From: Cryptosporidium bovis
Lineage: Eukaryota > Apicomplexa > Conoidasida > Eucoccidiorida > Cryptosporidiidae
Reading direction: 5' to 3'
Assembly (NCBI GenBank): GCA_009768925.2
Contig: VHIT02000002.1
Location: 620,001-684,000, forward strand
DNA: 64,000 nucleotides
The notes beneath the pieces are model-generated. The model ran no database searches. It saw only the letters and a list, made by a program, of their open reading frames with translations, and was not told where the DNA came from. Within the stretch, counting starts at the first letter, position 1, and each line of letters begins with the position of its first letter. Both the position numbers and the translations under genes were made by a program. Shown in pieces: positions 39,807 through 49,325 of the stretch.

Positions 39807-40742
39807 ATGTTTCAATTGAGATCTGGACCTCCGACTAGTAGAGGTGTTTCTGGATTTGGTATCCCTACAAATGCCCCTCGTAACAATCCTACAGCAATTC
39901 CTCCACAGTATTCACAAAGGACCGTTAATCCATTAATATGTTGTGGCTCTCCGCAAGTGAACAGCAAACCCTTGAATCAAACGCCACCAAGTAGAATGAT
40001 TAGTGCTGCTGGATTGAATGTTCAATCAGTCAATCCTCCATCAAGATTGATAACTGGAGCCAATCTAACTCCTGCTTCAATTGTTGCTGCACCTGAAAGA
40101 CAAGTTACAGAACCCCTTCAACACAAGCAAACATTCATTTACGGTGGTTCAGAGACAATGGAACCTGAAGATTGTGGTTGGCTAGAACCTATAAGACTTA
40201 AAGTCCACGCTATGGAGGTACAACAATATATTAATCCAAGTAATCCCGATGCAACTCCACCATTCATATACAATGTCGACCATTTAATGGAATGCGTTGA
40301 GATACCTGAGAATTGGGCACCCGAATCGATGACTGGAGTCGCAGCATTGACATTTGAGAACCTAAACACTAATCCTCCTATAATTCAGCATCCTCTACGA
40401 CTGGACTCGGATGGGTCAAAGAATGGCACAAACAACCCATACATACAACCTATTAAATATCATATTGAAAGAATAAAAGACAGGGATACAGAAAACGTTC
40501 CTGAAGTCGCCACCAAACTAGAGCCTGTAGTTTCAAATGAAGATGAGGAACCGAATACGAAGGCTAGCGGCTTTATTTCGTCTTTCTTCAATAGAATTAG
40601 AAATGGAATTGGAGGGACAGAAAGTCAACTTCAGAAAGTTGACGAAGAAATAGGAGAAACCGATGATAACAAGGAGGTAGATCCAAATGAAAATTCTTCT
40701 GAAGAGGAACAAAATAATATTAAGGTTGAAAATGTGTTATAG
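39807..40742 (+). CDS. Pro/Asn-rich protein of unknown function, acidic C-terminus
   Basis: The first 110 of 311 residues are Pro, Asn, Gln and Ser-rich and look disordered. Residues 115-210 are the most ordered stretch (ECGW-type residues, WLEPIRLKVHAMEVQQYI, FIYNVDHLMECVEIPENW). A small amphipathic helix (SGFISSFFNRIRNGIGG) and a Glu/Asp-rich tail follow. No TM span, signal peptide or known domain is seen. The ATG at 39807 is the first in frame. The mix of a Pro-rich head and a conserved-looking centre recalls cytoskeletal or inner-membrane-complex proteins, but this is speculation. Confidence 0.75.
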   Translation: MFQLRSGPPTSRGVSGFGIPTNAPRNNPTAIPPQYSQRTVNPLICCGSPQVNSKPLNQTPPSRMISAAGLNVQSVNPPSRLITGANLTPASIVAAPERQVTEPLQHKQTFIYGGSETMEPEDCGWLEPIRLKVHAMEVQQYINPSNPDATPPFIYNVDHLMECVEIPENWAPESMTGVAALTFENLNTNPPIIQHPLRLDSDGSKNGTNNPYIQPIKYHIERIKDRDTENVPEVATKLEPVVSNEDEEPNTKASGFISSFFNRIRNGIGGTESQLQKVDEEIGETDDNKEVDPNENSSEEEQNNIKVENVL

Positions 40743-40851
40743 TGCCACAATTGTGACTTCAAGCAAAAGTTGAAACACTGTAACCCATGTTGTAGAGTTG
40801 CCCGAGTGGAATATAGTCTTTACTTACATTCTTACACTCATTAAAAATAAT

Positions 40852-41682
40852 TCAAATTAATTTTTTGAAAATCAGAGCAATGATAATTGATATAGAGATA
40901 AAAATCAAAACTACCAAAGTTATCCTGCAGCAGAACGTAGTATTATTATTTTTACCAATTATTTCTTGAACTTTTCTGTTTAGATCTATTACTTCACCCG
41001 TAGTAAATTCAGTTAGAGCTTTAATCTCTTCGATCTTGGAACTCTGTGATTTTGAACTTTGAGTGAGTTTTTTAGCTTTATCCGCAATCCTCTCTGCGGA
41101 GTTCCCTAATTCTCTAATTTCTGCATTAAGTTTCGAATTTGTCTCTATCCATTCACCCATCTTATCTTTTTCCTCCATATGAACGCTTCTTATTGGAACC
41201 TGCTTGTGGTTTTTCCTTGATAGAAACTTATCTAAATTAGTCATTTCTATATCCTCTGATTCTGGGACTAAGGTTAATTTCTTTAATCTTGATTTTACAA
41301 CTTTAACAAACTCACGTTCGAAAATATCTATTTCCCCAGATTTGTCTGCATAATCATTTTTTGATTTAAATCCAAGTATACTAGCTAGTGTTCTTTGATT
41401 TAAACATCTTAAATCCTCAATCTCTCTCTCCATTTTACAGATTTTATCGTCTATCTTTGCCCTATCAATCAAGACATTTTTTGAAATTCCTTTCTCAAGA
41501 TTATCAAGAATGATACTTGCAGCATTATATAGTTCAAAAAGATTTGTTTTGTGGATTAAGTAGTCATTATTAACTGTTAAATGTCCGCTATTCTCCAAAA
41601 CCGAGATACAATGCGATTCGATTTCCCTTACACGCGTTAAAAGTTCACAGATATTACTATTACCAGTTCTCTTCCACTCCAT
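40852..41682 (-). CDS. SNARE-like tail-anchored coiled-coil protein
   Basis: The 276-residue protein has a single C-terminal TM helix (about 250-273, RITLVVLIFISISIIIALIF) preceded by a coiled coil of about 60 residues (LNAEIRELGNSAERIADKAK onward). The coiled coil ends next to the membrane as in Q-SNAREs. An upstream helical part could be the regulatory N-terminal domain. Use1, Sec20 or a Qc-type SNARE is possible; I cannot see a decisive zero-layer Gln. If it is a SNARE it would act in vesicle fusion in the ER/Golgi region. Another tail-anchored coiled-coil protein is the alternative. Confidence 0.5.
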   Translation of the reverse strand: MEWKRTGNSNICELLTRVREIESHCISVLENSGHLTVNNDYLIHKTNLFELYNAASIILDNLEKGISKNVLIDRAKIDDKICKMEREIEDLRCLNQRTLASILGFKSKNDYADKSGEIDIFEREFVKVVKSRLKKLTLVPESEDIEMTNLDKFLSRKNHKQVPIRSVHMEEKDKMGEWIETNSKLNAEIRELGNSAERIADKAKKLTQSSKSQSSKIEEIKALTEFTTGEVIDLNRKVQEIIGKNNNTTFCCRITLVVLIFISISIIIALIFKKLI

Positions 41683-41846
41683 TGAAAAATGAAGTATGAT
41701 CGAAATATATGTATAATATTTTTCTTCTAATCAGAACCGCACACAAGTGTCTTCGAGAAAAAAAAATATTCAAGTAAAGTTAGATTACGTTTCATGAGGA
41801 TCGCGCAATTGAGGCACAAACAAAATTACTAAGTAGGGCCTAACTA

Positions 41847-42533
41847 TTATATTTCTAGTTTCTCAAAGTTATATATACATTCATTTTGAGTAACCTTAAT
41901 CTCGTCAAGAGAATTAATGCGTGTAGATACATTGGATATCGCCTCATTTTCATATTGGTGTAGCTTGACTCTCCACTCCCTGTACAACTGATCAAACTCC
42001 CTCTTAGTTAGCCTCGTATCACACTCCGGTGTTCTTGGATCATCACGAGATCTCAAATCAATGGGCACCTTACTTATGTAGGTCTTATACTCCGGAAGGC
42101 TCTTCCCTATAGCAATTTGCTTGAGCCTGGAAATCATTCTCGACGTCAAGGGTTCCTCTGCAGAACACATGAGTGGAGGTTGTTTATTACCATCTCCTTG
42201 GATTATTCTAGTCTTTGAAATATCGCTTGGCGAAGTTCTCTCAAGGAGAGTGGACATATCCGAGAGTGATGATGTTTTTTCTCGAGATGTCTCATTTTCA
42301 TAAAAAGAATCAAAGAACCCGTTGGTTAATGTACTGCTCAGAAAATACTGTGTACGCACATTTTTTGTGTTAATTGGATGAGTTTCCCTTTGTTTATTGA
42401 ACCTCAACTCCAGTTTCGGAAAATGAGGATGCACTTCATCAACACTCACTGACCCTTCAGAATTGTTCCTGAATAGGAGTAGAAAAGAAATCGGATATAC
42501 TCGTAGAGATAATATTGACTCGTCTAATACCAT
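41847..42533 (-). CDS. SLBP: Histone mRNA stem-loop binding protein (SLBP)-like
   Basis: The 228-residue protein is mostly low-complexity until about residue 123, then reads as an SLBP RNA-binding domain: RMISRLKQIAIGKSLPEYKT, YISKVPIDLRSRDDPRTPEC, RLTKREFDQLYREWRVKLHQ (to about 195). This follows the family pattern RRQKQxxxGKxxxxYxxYxxxVP..R..HPxTPN..R.W...WKxxLH. The usual TPNK is TPEC here. SLBP binds the 3' stem-loop of replication-dependent histone mRNAs and controls their processing and translation. The frame starts at TTG (42536), but the first ATG is at 42533. Family membership is moderately strong. Confidence 0.75.
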   Translation of the reverse strand: MVLDESILSLRVYPISFLLLFRNNSEGSVSVDEVHPHFPKLELRFNKQRETHPINTKNVRTQYFLSSTLTNGFFDSFYENETSREKTSSLSDMSTLLERTSPSDISKTRIIQGDGNKQPPLMCSAEEPLTSRMISRLKQIAIGKSLPEYKTYISKVPIDLRSRDDPRTPECDTRLTKREFDQLYREWRVKLHQYENEAISNVSTRINSLDEIKVTQNECIYNFEKLEI

Positions 42534-42783
42534 CAATTACAAACCTTGCTTCTTATGCGTGTTTACTTTACAATTGTCAACTGGCTTTCTGGGGAATTGA
42601 GATGAGTAAATTGGCGGTAATGTAAGTTGCTAACACCCTCTTGATCAAAACAGCTGATATTTAGGGGAAATTGTGGGGTAAATGCGAAAAACCGTAAGGT
42701 GAAAAAAGTACTGAAAGGTATGAAACGCGTCAATTTGTACAGACCTTGGAATGTAAATATCTCATAAAGATTTCATCTAATGG

Positions 42784-43055
42784 TCATCTTGCCTCATACT
42801 GAATCATCTTCCTCGTTCTCTTTTTATAAAGAATCCTACAACCGCAAGTACGGCACCTGACTGCTGCTCCATGTGCTAATAGACTTACATCAACTCCGCA
42901 TTCTAGATAAAGGTTTGAGTTAATTCATCTTAATAAATGGTGAGATTAATAAATGACTTACCGCCGCAAATATACAAAACTGGTTCATCAACATCCCTTC
43001 CTGAAGTTGTTCTTGAGCTGTCTACATGAAAAAAACTTCTCTCCATCCCATTCAT
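42784..43055 (-). CDS. RPB12: RNA polymerase subunit RPB12 / RPABC4 (spliced)
   Basis: Two exons on the minus strand (42962-43055 and 42784-42902) flank a 59 nt intron with GTAAGT donor and CTAG acceptor. Splicing inside a Glu codon gives a 70-residue protein. Its C-terminal half is the classic subunit: YICGECGVDVS (Cys30, Cys33), VRCRTCGCRILYKKRTRK (Cys48, Cys51) and QYEAR. The four Cys form one zinc ribbon. RPABC4 is shared by RNA polymerases I, II and III. The N-terminal 27 residues are unmatched. TGGCGCC lies 63 nt upstream. Confidence 0.92.
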
Positions 43056-43475
43056 TGAACTATATACTTTAGTTGCAAAACTCTCCTTTCAAAGCTGCGC
43101 ACCTATAAGAACACGGATGGCGCCTTTTTTTTTGTATTTTAATACACTTACATAAATAAGAATGTTCTATCTTAAGTATTATAGACTCGAAACCCCCGTT
43201 TAGCAACCCTATGTAAAAAAAATTCCGAATATTCGGTACCCCGGGTAAAATATGGGCTTAAGAACAAATTAACAATACCCGGTGGAGACATAACGTTTGG
43301 TATATTATAAGTATTTACAATAAGTAAAATAAGACGTGACATTTCATTAAAAAACTAAGACCCGAAATATATCCCGGCATGTGTACCACTAACGTAGGGA
43401 GTTGATTCATCGACTCGATACTGACACATTTATTCAGTTCAAAAATTTTCCTTACTAAGATTCATTACTTGGAAG
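43056..43475. other. Divergent promoter region, RPB12 / four-TM gene
   Basis: A 420 nt spacer carrying a GC element near RPB12 (43118-43124) and a more GC-rich part at 43190-43260 with the palindromic stretch CCGAATATTCGG and CCCCGGG. It probably holds both promoters. No RNA gene is recognised. Confidence 0.5.
43118..43124. promoter_or_regulatory. TGGCGCC element upstream of RPB12
   Basis: Seven of eight bases of TGGCGCCA lie 63 nt upstream of the RPB12 ATG and next to a poly-T run. It is an E2F-like candidate; function is inferred. Confidence 0.35.
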
Positions 43476-44261
43476 ATGGATTCGATTGAAGATTTTCAGC
43501 TTAAGCACGGGTCTCTTTTTGGTGGTGCAAGAAAAGGTTGTATATGCCTGTCATTGAGGATTTCAGTGTTTTTACAAGGACTAATTAACATCATCGGTTC
43601 AATTTTACTTGCATATACCATATTTTTCCTTCCATTTGAACAACTTGGAATTGCTGGGGACTCACAGGTTCAACAACCAGAACCATCAAAACCGACAGGG
43701 TTTAGCAAATTATTGTTTTATTTAATGAAACTCCTTAAGTATATTCCACAAAACTATTTGCTGGCAATCAAAACTCTTGTTCTTGGTATAAGAGGCTCAA
43801 TTTTTGAGAGGAATTTCACGTTGGTAACTATATCTCTAATTATATTCAGTTCATTATTATCAATCTTTGGCTCTACAGGTAAATCTCGTGGCCAAATCAA
43901 ATTATCAATCTTTTCGTTCATTGCGTCTCAGATAATGTGTATAATTGCTGTCTTCTACGCACCATTATTTGGAAAGTCACATGGTCTCTGGTTTTTATCT
44001 AACCACGTTGTATTACTCATTTCATTATCTTGTATAATATTCTTCACAATGTGGTACTCGCATTTGTTATATTCTCTATATAAGGTTTTTAGAGCAGGTG
44101 GTACAGGTGGTGAATACTTGTCTTACAGAGAGATTATTGATCGTCGCAATTTCTTGCGCTGGAAGACATGGAAAGAAAGGGAGCTTGAACGAGGGCCCTC
44201 TTACAATAAGTCTTTCTCTAGGAGTTCTGAAAAAGACAGGCTCATAAAGTCATCTCGTTGA
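43476..44261 (+). CDS. Four-TM membrane protein, unknown function
   Basis: The 261-residue protein has hydrophobic spans near 33-55 (GLINIIGSILLAYTIFFL), 112-130 (LVTISLIIFSSLLSIFGS), 142-160 (IFSFIASQIMCIIAVFYAP) and 173-205 (VVLLISLSCIIFFTMWYS). A short basic C-terminal tail (RRNFLRWKTWKERELERG) and a Ser/Arg-rich end follow. No signal peptide is seen. Size and spacing recall tetraspan vesicle proteins, but no family signature is visible. It follows RPB12 divergently. Confidence 0.75.
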   Translation: MDSIEDFQLKHGSLFGGARKGCICLSLRISVFLQGLINIIGSILLAYTIFFLPFEQLGIAGDSQVQQPEPSKPTGFSKLLFYLMKLLKYIPQNYLLAIKTLVLGIRGSIFERNFTLVTISLIIFSSLLSIFGSTGKSRGQIKLSIFSFIASQIMCIIAVFYAPLFGKSHGLWFLSNHVVLLISLSCIIFFTMWYSHLLYSLYKVFRAGGTGGEYLSYREIIDRRNFLRWKTWKERELERGPSYNKSFSRSSEKDRLIKSSR

Positions 44262-44600
44262 TGCTAGTTTGTATTTGTGGGTTACGCACTTTAGTTTAAT
44301 TGATGTTTAATTAATACTTTCACGTCTTGTTCTAATGTACTTTTCTCTGTAGATCTTTATACCCTCTTAATGGCTTAATTCAATTCGTAGTATTTACTTA
44401 GTGAAGTGATCTCACTGAGGTCTCTTTGGGCGCACTTCAAATCGACCGACGAAGTTGCCAGTAACATCAAACCTTGTAGTTAGGAAGACAAAGGAATTAG
44501 GAGTAAGGCTCATTAATAATTAATTCTATGATACTTCCACCATTCAGTTTCTGTAAATTGTTCAATATATCGCTTCTTTCATTCATTAGTCTCTTTTATT
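44262..44600. other. Spacer between four-TM and SWIB genes
   Basis: A 339 nt spacer between two plus-strand genes. A partial inverted repeat (AGTGA...TCACT near 44400-44417) is visible. No other feature is recognised. Confidence 0.45.
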
Positions 44601-45407
44601 ATGATTGAAATACCAGAAAATGAGTCAGAGTATTCTAGTGAACGGACAGTTGTAGGTAAAAAGTACGACAATGAACCAGGAGAAAATAAAACGATTTTAC
44701 TTGGGAGTAATTCATATGTCAAAATGACTCATGAAGAAAAAAATGAAGTTAAAAATTCGAGGAAAGTCAAAAATAAAGACAAGATATACACCATCAAAAC
44801 TGTAATTGACAAGAATATTGGCACAAATTGGTATAGCCAGAAGATACATCGAAAATTAACCCCTTCAAACGATTTTATTGTAAAACAAGTATCAAGCATT
44901 CTAAACGGTTCAAACTTAAATACTCTGACTCTACGTAAATTATATGGTATTCTTTCAATTTGTTTCAATGTTAATCTCTCAAATGTTGACATTCCAAATA
45001 TCAGTCAGGTAATTAAGGATCATTTTAACGTTCAAAAAAGTACAGATGTAACGCAAGAAACAAAAAAAACTAAAAGAGTTAGGGAAAGAAAGAAAATATT
45101 GATAAAAAGCTTAGCTGAGTTTATGGACGGGAACGAAACTGCTTCCCTTAAGACATGCGCGATAAGGATAAAGCAATATTGTGAAGAAAACCACCTCATT
45201 CATCCAACAAACGCGAAATTATTCACACTAGATATGAATCTACAGGAAATATTTCCTGGTAAAGACTCGATTAGTAGACAAGTCAACGAAATCCTAGCGA
45301 CACTTAAGATATCAAACGTGGAGGTCGACGCGGAACAAAATCCAGAAAATGAATCCCTCGAAGGCAACCATCCTTCATCAAATTCCGACATAAAATTAAA
45401 GTTGTAA
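44601..45407 (+). CDS. DEK_C plus SWIB domain protein
   Basis: The first 75 of 268 residues are polar. Residues 93-140 read as a DEK_C-type helical domain (IVKQVSSILNGSNLNTLTLR then LYGILSICFNVNLSNVDI). Residues about 165-245 resemble a SWIB/MDM2 domain (CAIRIKQYCEENHLIHPTNA then KLFTLDMNLQEIF). This pairing occurs in eukaryotic chromatin proteins related to UAF30/RNA polymerase I factor and SWI/SNF accessory proteins. The tail is acidic. I expect a nuclear chromatin role. Confidence is moderate because the SWIB match is partial. Confidence 0.6.
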   Translation: MIEIPENESEYSSERTVVGKKYDNEPGENKTILLGSNSYVKMTHEEKNEVKNSRKVKNKDKIYTIKTVIDKNIGTNWYSQKIHRKLTPSNDFIVKQVSSILNGSNLNTLTLRKLYGILSICFNVNLSNVDIPNISQVIKDHFNVQKSTDVTQETKKTKRVRERKKILIKSLAEFMDGNETASLKTCAIRIKQYCEENHLIHPTNAKLFTLDMNLQEIFPGKDSISRQVNEILATLKISNVEVDAEQNPENESLEGNHPSSNSDIKLKL

Positions 45408-45523
45408 ATAACATTTGATCCTAAAAAAGCAGACAATTACACATCAACCGAACAAAAAATAAATTATAGATGTAGTCGAAAACTGTAAAACATTAGTTTC
45501 TTTTGTAATTCCAAACTATTTAG

Positions 45524-48500
45524 TTATTGACATAATTTTAAAAGTTTGTCAGTTTGTCTTTTAGAAAGTTTTGTTGCAAAGTTCTGAAGGTTATTGGGTC
45601 CTGTTTGGGCAATAAGTAACTTAATTTTACTATTTAAAGTATCATTCGACATGGAAGTGCCGTAAATATCAATAAATATACCCAATATCCTCGGAAAGTT
45701 CTCGAGGTTCGGCCCCAATATGTGTGAATTCTTAGACTCGACTAAATTCATTAATGTTGTATGTGAGTTCTGTGCCTCGTCAGTGTCATACTTCATAGGT
45801 AATAAAGAAATCCATAAATTCACAATTTCGTGGATATTACTTATGGAATTCTGGTGGTATGCAATTATGTTTCCAAGCACATTTGTACAGTTATCTTTTG
45901 CAAGGTTGAATGACTTCCCTTTTGTTTTACTTTGCAACCTTAACAATAGTACTTGAAGCGCATCATTAAGTATATTTGAAAAAGAGTCAAGCTTTGCTGC
46001 CTGGGAAAGAGAATACGCACAATTTTGTTGAATACTGGCTATAGGATCATTAATACCTTCTAATATATGTCTTATCCAAGGAGCACAATGCTGATATGCC
46101 ATTGGACACAAATATTGAAAAACGTCTGCAGATAAATGGAAACCCAGAATTCTATCCTCTACATTATTATGAACTTTTACAATATGTTGCGAGACAAGTT
46201 GTACAGTAACGTTCCCTACTTTTCCCCAATAAATGTTAGGATAATACTTCATCAATACCCCCAAAATACCTAAAATGTTCAGCCTGAGCTCTTGTTCCTG
46301 TTCTTTTTCTTCTTCAATACAACGTCTGTCGTCATCGTCATCATCTACGTCTTGTTTTGTCTGGATATCAATTACTTCTAATTTTGATCTCTCATCAAGT
46401 TTGTTTCTTCTAATGAAACTTTGCTGTAGCATGTCAAAACATCTCGACGCAATTATACCAACCTGATCGTCACTAAGTACGTTACTACCAAATGAATCTA
46501 GACATTCTTGAACTCCATTAATAACTATTACTTGGCTATCGATAGTCCCACTTCTACACTCTTCGTCCAATACTGATAAGAAGAGAGTAATCAACTCACT
46601 CATAACTTGTGAAAACTGTGCTCTAATATTATTGTCTCTTTCAGCTAATTCACGCATTATCTTAAGAAGTCCACTTAATACATCATATGACTTCTCCTTT
46701 ATTTCATCAGATAGTGAAAATCTTATAAGTGGATGAATTACTTTAATTGTATTTGCAATATATTCGTGATAATTCGATCCAAGAACATCAATAAAGGTAA
46801 TTAATATATCAAGAGAAGATTCCATGTCTAACACAAGTGATGTTCTCATACCTATGAAATCACGTGCAGAAAGCATGCCAAAAGTGTTTCCCTCATTTTT
46901 TTCAATATCTATTTCCGGATTAGATCCACCTGAATTTAAAAGTTGTGCAGTTAAAGTATCTTCCCTTGTCTCCAGGATTGTAAATATCCCAGGTAACAAA
47001 TGCGGTAAGTAAGGAACAAAGTCTTGTTTCATAATACGACACATTCTTTGTAAAGCCTCCTGTAAATACTCTTTCAGTGGATCATCCCCCTTCAAGCCTG
47101 TCCCTAAAAGTTGTAAAAACACCATCATAACCTCCTGAGCATCATTCTTGAAAATGTTATAATCTATTGAAAACCCTATTATAGTTAAACACTCGATGCA
47201 CTTTCCTTTGAGAGTTCGAAGTTGGGGCGATGCCTCGCTCATTGTCTTCTTAAGATAGGGAACAATTGTGGAATAGTATGGAGCAAAATCATTTTCAATT
47301 ACACCAGCAATAACGGCTAACATTGTAATACATTGTTCCCTGACTATCCTCGGAGGTTGAGGCTGTTTATTAAGTATTCCCAGTAATTTCTCCATTAAGG
47401 GACAGACATATGGTTGTAGATCCTCTGCTGTGACTTCTTCCGTAAAATTAATGAGTGCGGAGAGAGCATGTGAAGAAACCTTACTAACTGGATCATCAAT
47501 TGCCTGAATAAGCTGTGGAATAACAGATGAATGAAATGCCTCTTGAATAAATGGAGAATGATCAAGTGAAATTTGCCCTATAGTTTGACAACATGCAAAT
47601 CGTACACGAGGGAATTGATCTTGTAAAAAGCCAAGAACTCTCGAAATGATCTGTCCAATTCTATCTTGATAGTTATCATCATCTTCCGGTATATACTCTA
47701 TTGTTTGAGCAATAGCCATTATAGCAGCATATCTGTATTTCCATGGGTGTGCAGTGGTTTCCTGCATATAAATAGTTATAAAGTGATAAAACACAGGGAT
47801 GAATGAGTCTGCATCCAGTGCCCTTGCAAGTCTATCAATTCCTTCTTCACCTATTGGATAAAGACTGTCATCATCGTCTATTTCAGATTCCAGATCGTTT
47901 TCTTCCTGTTCAATCGTCACTTCTGCCCAATTAGGGTCATCGTCGAACTCGAGCATGAAACTCAGTAAAGTTGATATCATATCGTTTACAAATGATGGAT
48001 GTTTGGTACACATCACTGGTCGAGTCTCTACAATACATAACAAACATTCGATAGCTGCTTGTCTTACATCAGTAGATAATTGCGCATTCTTAGCAATATT
48101 TAAGATCTGAGGAAAGAAAACGGGAAAGTGTTGTTTGTAAAATGCAGGATCCGACTCCGATATCGTTGTTAGACGATACAAGACATCAAGTACCAATGTG
48201 TGTTGTGCTGATATTAATTTTTGTAGTGTCTCCAGTATTAATGGAACCAATGGAACCAAAGGTGCCCAATTCTTTTTCTCATTTGATTCAACAATCGAGG
48301 AAATAAGTCCAATAGCTTCAAATCTTATTTCAACATCCGGAAACTGTAAGGCAGTATTAATAGTAGAAACAATACTATCCCTATGTGAAGAAATCACATC
48401 ATCAAGTACAGGCATTATCTCGCTGACAATTCTAAATGCATGCCGTGCCGGTATAGTCACAGACTCGGGTGCACTTCCAGATGCCTGAAAATTTTGTAGA

Positions 48501-48913
48501 TTTGTTATTAGTCTAAATAGAAATGGGAGTAAATTTGGCCATTTACCTGAGGGAAATAATTCCATGGCAACAAGAGACACTGTATCGCTAAGATTCATTG
48601 ATACAACATTAACCTGTTCTGTCTCTAAGCACTTTAAAAGAGTATCCAAACATACACTTTGGTTCTCAGGGGTTATTTTGTTCCAAGTACAATTATCTGG
48701 AGTTAAAACAAACTCTCTGAAAACATTTCTCAAGGAAATAGCGGCCTGTACGCGAAACTGAGAATTTGGTTGTTGCTGTAAAATGCTTAGTGTCAATTGT
48801 AGAAATGTATTAGGATCTGACTGTTTTAAATTGTTAAATTGATCTTCTGATTCTTGTCTAATCGAACTGTCAGAAGAAGAAAAACCTTCATAAAGCTTAC
48901 ATAGGGTATCCAT
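45524..48913 (-). CDS. IPO5: Importin-5 (Kap121 / RanBP5 type karyopherin)
   Basis: The 1129-residue protein starts with an importin-beta N-terminal repeat pattern (SIRQESEDQFNNLKQSDPNT then QFRVQAAISLRNVFREFVL) and continues as HEAT repeats. WKYRYAAIMAIAQTIEYIPE, FPRVRFACCQTIGQISLDHS and KVSSHALSALINFTEEV are highly typical of importin-5/Kap121. A strongly acidic loop lies near residues 855-880 (DVDDDDDDRRCIEEEKEQEQ). Importin-5 imports ribosomal proteins and core histones. No frame break or intron is seen. Kap123/IPO4 is the alternative, less likely by the N-terminus. Confidence 0.92.
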   Translation of the reverse strand: MDTLCKLYEGFSSSDSSIRQESEDQFNNLKQSDPNTFLQLTLSILQQQPNSQFRVQAAISLRNVFREFVLTPDNCTWNKITPENQSVCLDTLLKCLETEQVNVVSMNLSDTVSLVAMELFPSGKWPNLLPFLFRLITNLQNFQASGSAPESVTIPARHAFRIVSEIMPVLDDVISSHRDSIVSTINTALQFPDVEIRFEAIGLISSIVESNEKKNWAPLVPLVPLILETLQKLISAQHTLVLDVLYRLTTISESDPAFYKQHFPVFFPQILNIAKNAQLSTDVRQAAIECLLCIVETRPVMCTKHPSFVNDMISTLLSFMLEFDDDPNWAEVTIEQEENDLESEIDDDDSLYPIGEEGIDRLARALDADSFIPVFYHFITIYMQETTAHPWKYRYAAIMAIAQTIEYIPEDDDNYQDRIGQIISRVLGFLQDQFPRVRFACCQTIGQISLDHSPFIQEAFHSSVIPQLIQAIDDPVSKVSSHALSALINFTEEVTAEDLQPYVCPLMEKLLGILNKQPQPPRIVREQCITMLAVIAGVIENDFAPYYSTIVPYLKKTMSEASPQLRTLKGKCIECLTIIGFSIDYNIFKNDAQEVMMVFLQLLGTGLKGDDPLKEYLQEALQRMCRIMKQDFVPYLPHLLPGIFTILETREDTLTAQLLNSGGSNPEIDIEKNEGNTFGMLSARDFIGMRTSLVLDMESSLDILITFIDVLGSNYHEYIANTIKVIHPLIRFSLSDEIKEKSYDVLSGLLKIMRELAERDNNIRAQFSQVMSELITLFLSVLDEECRSGTIDSQVIVINGVQECLDSFGSNVLSDDQVGIIASRCFDMLQQSFIRRNKLDERSKLEVIDIQTKQDVDDDDDDRRCIEEEKEQEQELRLNILGILGVLMKYYPNIYWGKVGNVTVQLVSQHIVKVHNNVEDRILGFHLSADVFQYLCPMAYQHCAPWIRHILEGINDPIASIQQNCAYSLSQAAKLDSFSNILNDALQVLLLRLQSKTKGKSFNLAKDNCTNVLGNIIAYHQNSISNIHEIVNLWISLLPMKYDTDEAQNSHTTLMNLVESKNSHILGPNLENFPRILGIFIDIYGTSMSNDTLNSKIKLLIAQTGPNNLQNFATKLSKRQTDKLLKLCQ

Positions 48914-49325
48914 CTTATTAAAATAAGTAACTTGCTAATAACATAAATAAAGCATAAATATGTTAAAGGGAACCAAGAGTACAAATGTCTTTTCAATGTT
49001 AGAAATGTTTGTTCCGTATTCAGAAACCAATGCAAAACTCATATAACTTTCAAGTACTTGCCCAATAAGTAGTGCTATTTCCAGAAGGAAAAACGGGGAA
49101 CGATTAATTAAAAGGTTATATCTTCCTTTAGCTAGTAAAGATTATAGTATACGCGCAAAGAAAAAACAGATAAAGGGGAAAATAAGCGCAATGAAAAATA
49201 CATCGAAATATGAAATCAAATGTCAAATATGATTAAGAGACGCCGTATTTTCCTCGGGTTGAAAGCGCCTAGTTGAAAAGGCCTTTATATTTGAAGAAAT
49301 CGTCATTAGCCTTAGTCTGAGGAAA
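48914..49325. other. Spacer upstream of importin-5 and downstream of EMC8/9
   Basis: A 412 nt region between two minus-strand genes, hence the importin-5 promoter plus the EMC8/9 3' end. A GAAAGCGCC element lies near 49260-49268. No RNA or gene is recognised. Confidence 0.5.

Noticed and set aside
39627-39815. Minus-strand frame in the DHHC / Pro-Asn-rich spacer
   Set aside because: It starts at TTG with no ATG and lies in the promoter and start of the plus-strand gene at 39807.
40797-40810. A-box-like sequence (GTTGCCCGAGTGGA) suggesting a tRNA
   Set aside because: No matching B box (GGTTCGANNCC) or cloverleaf pairing follows within 100 nt.
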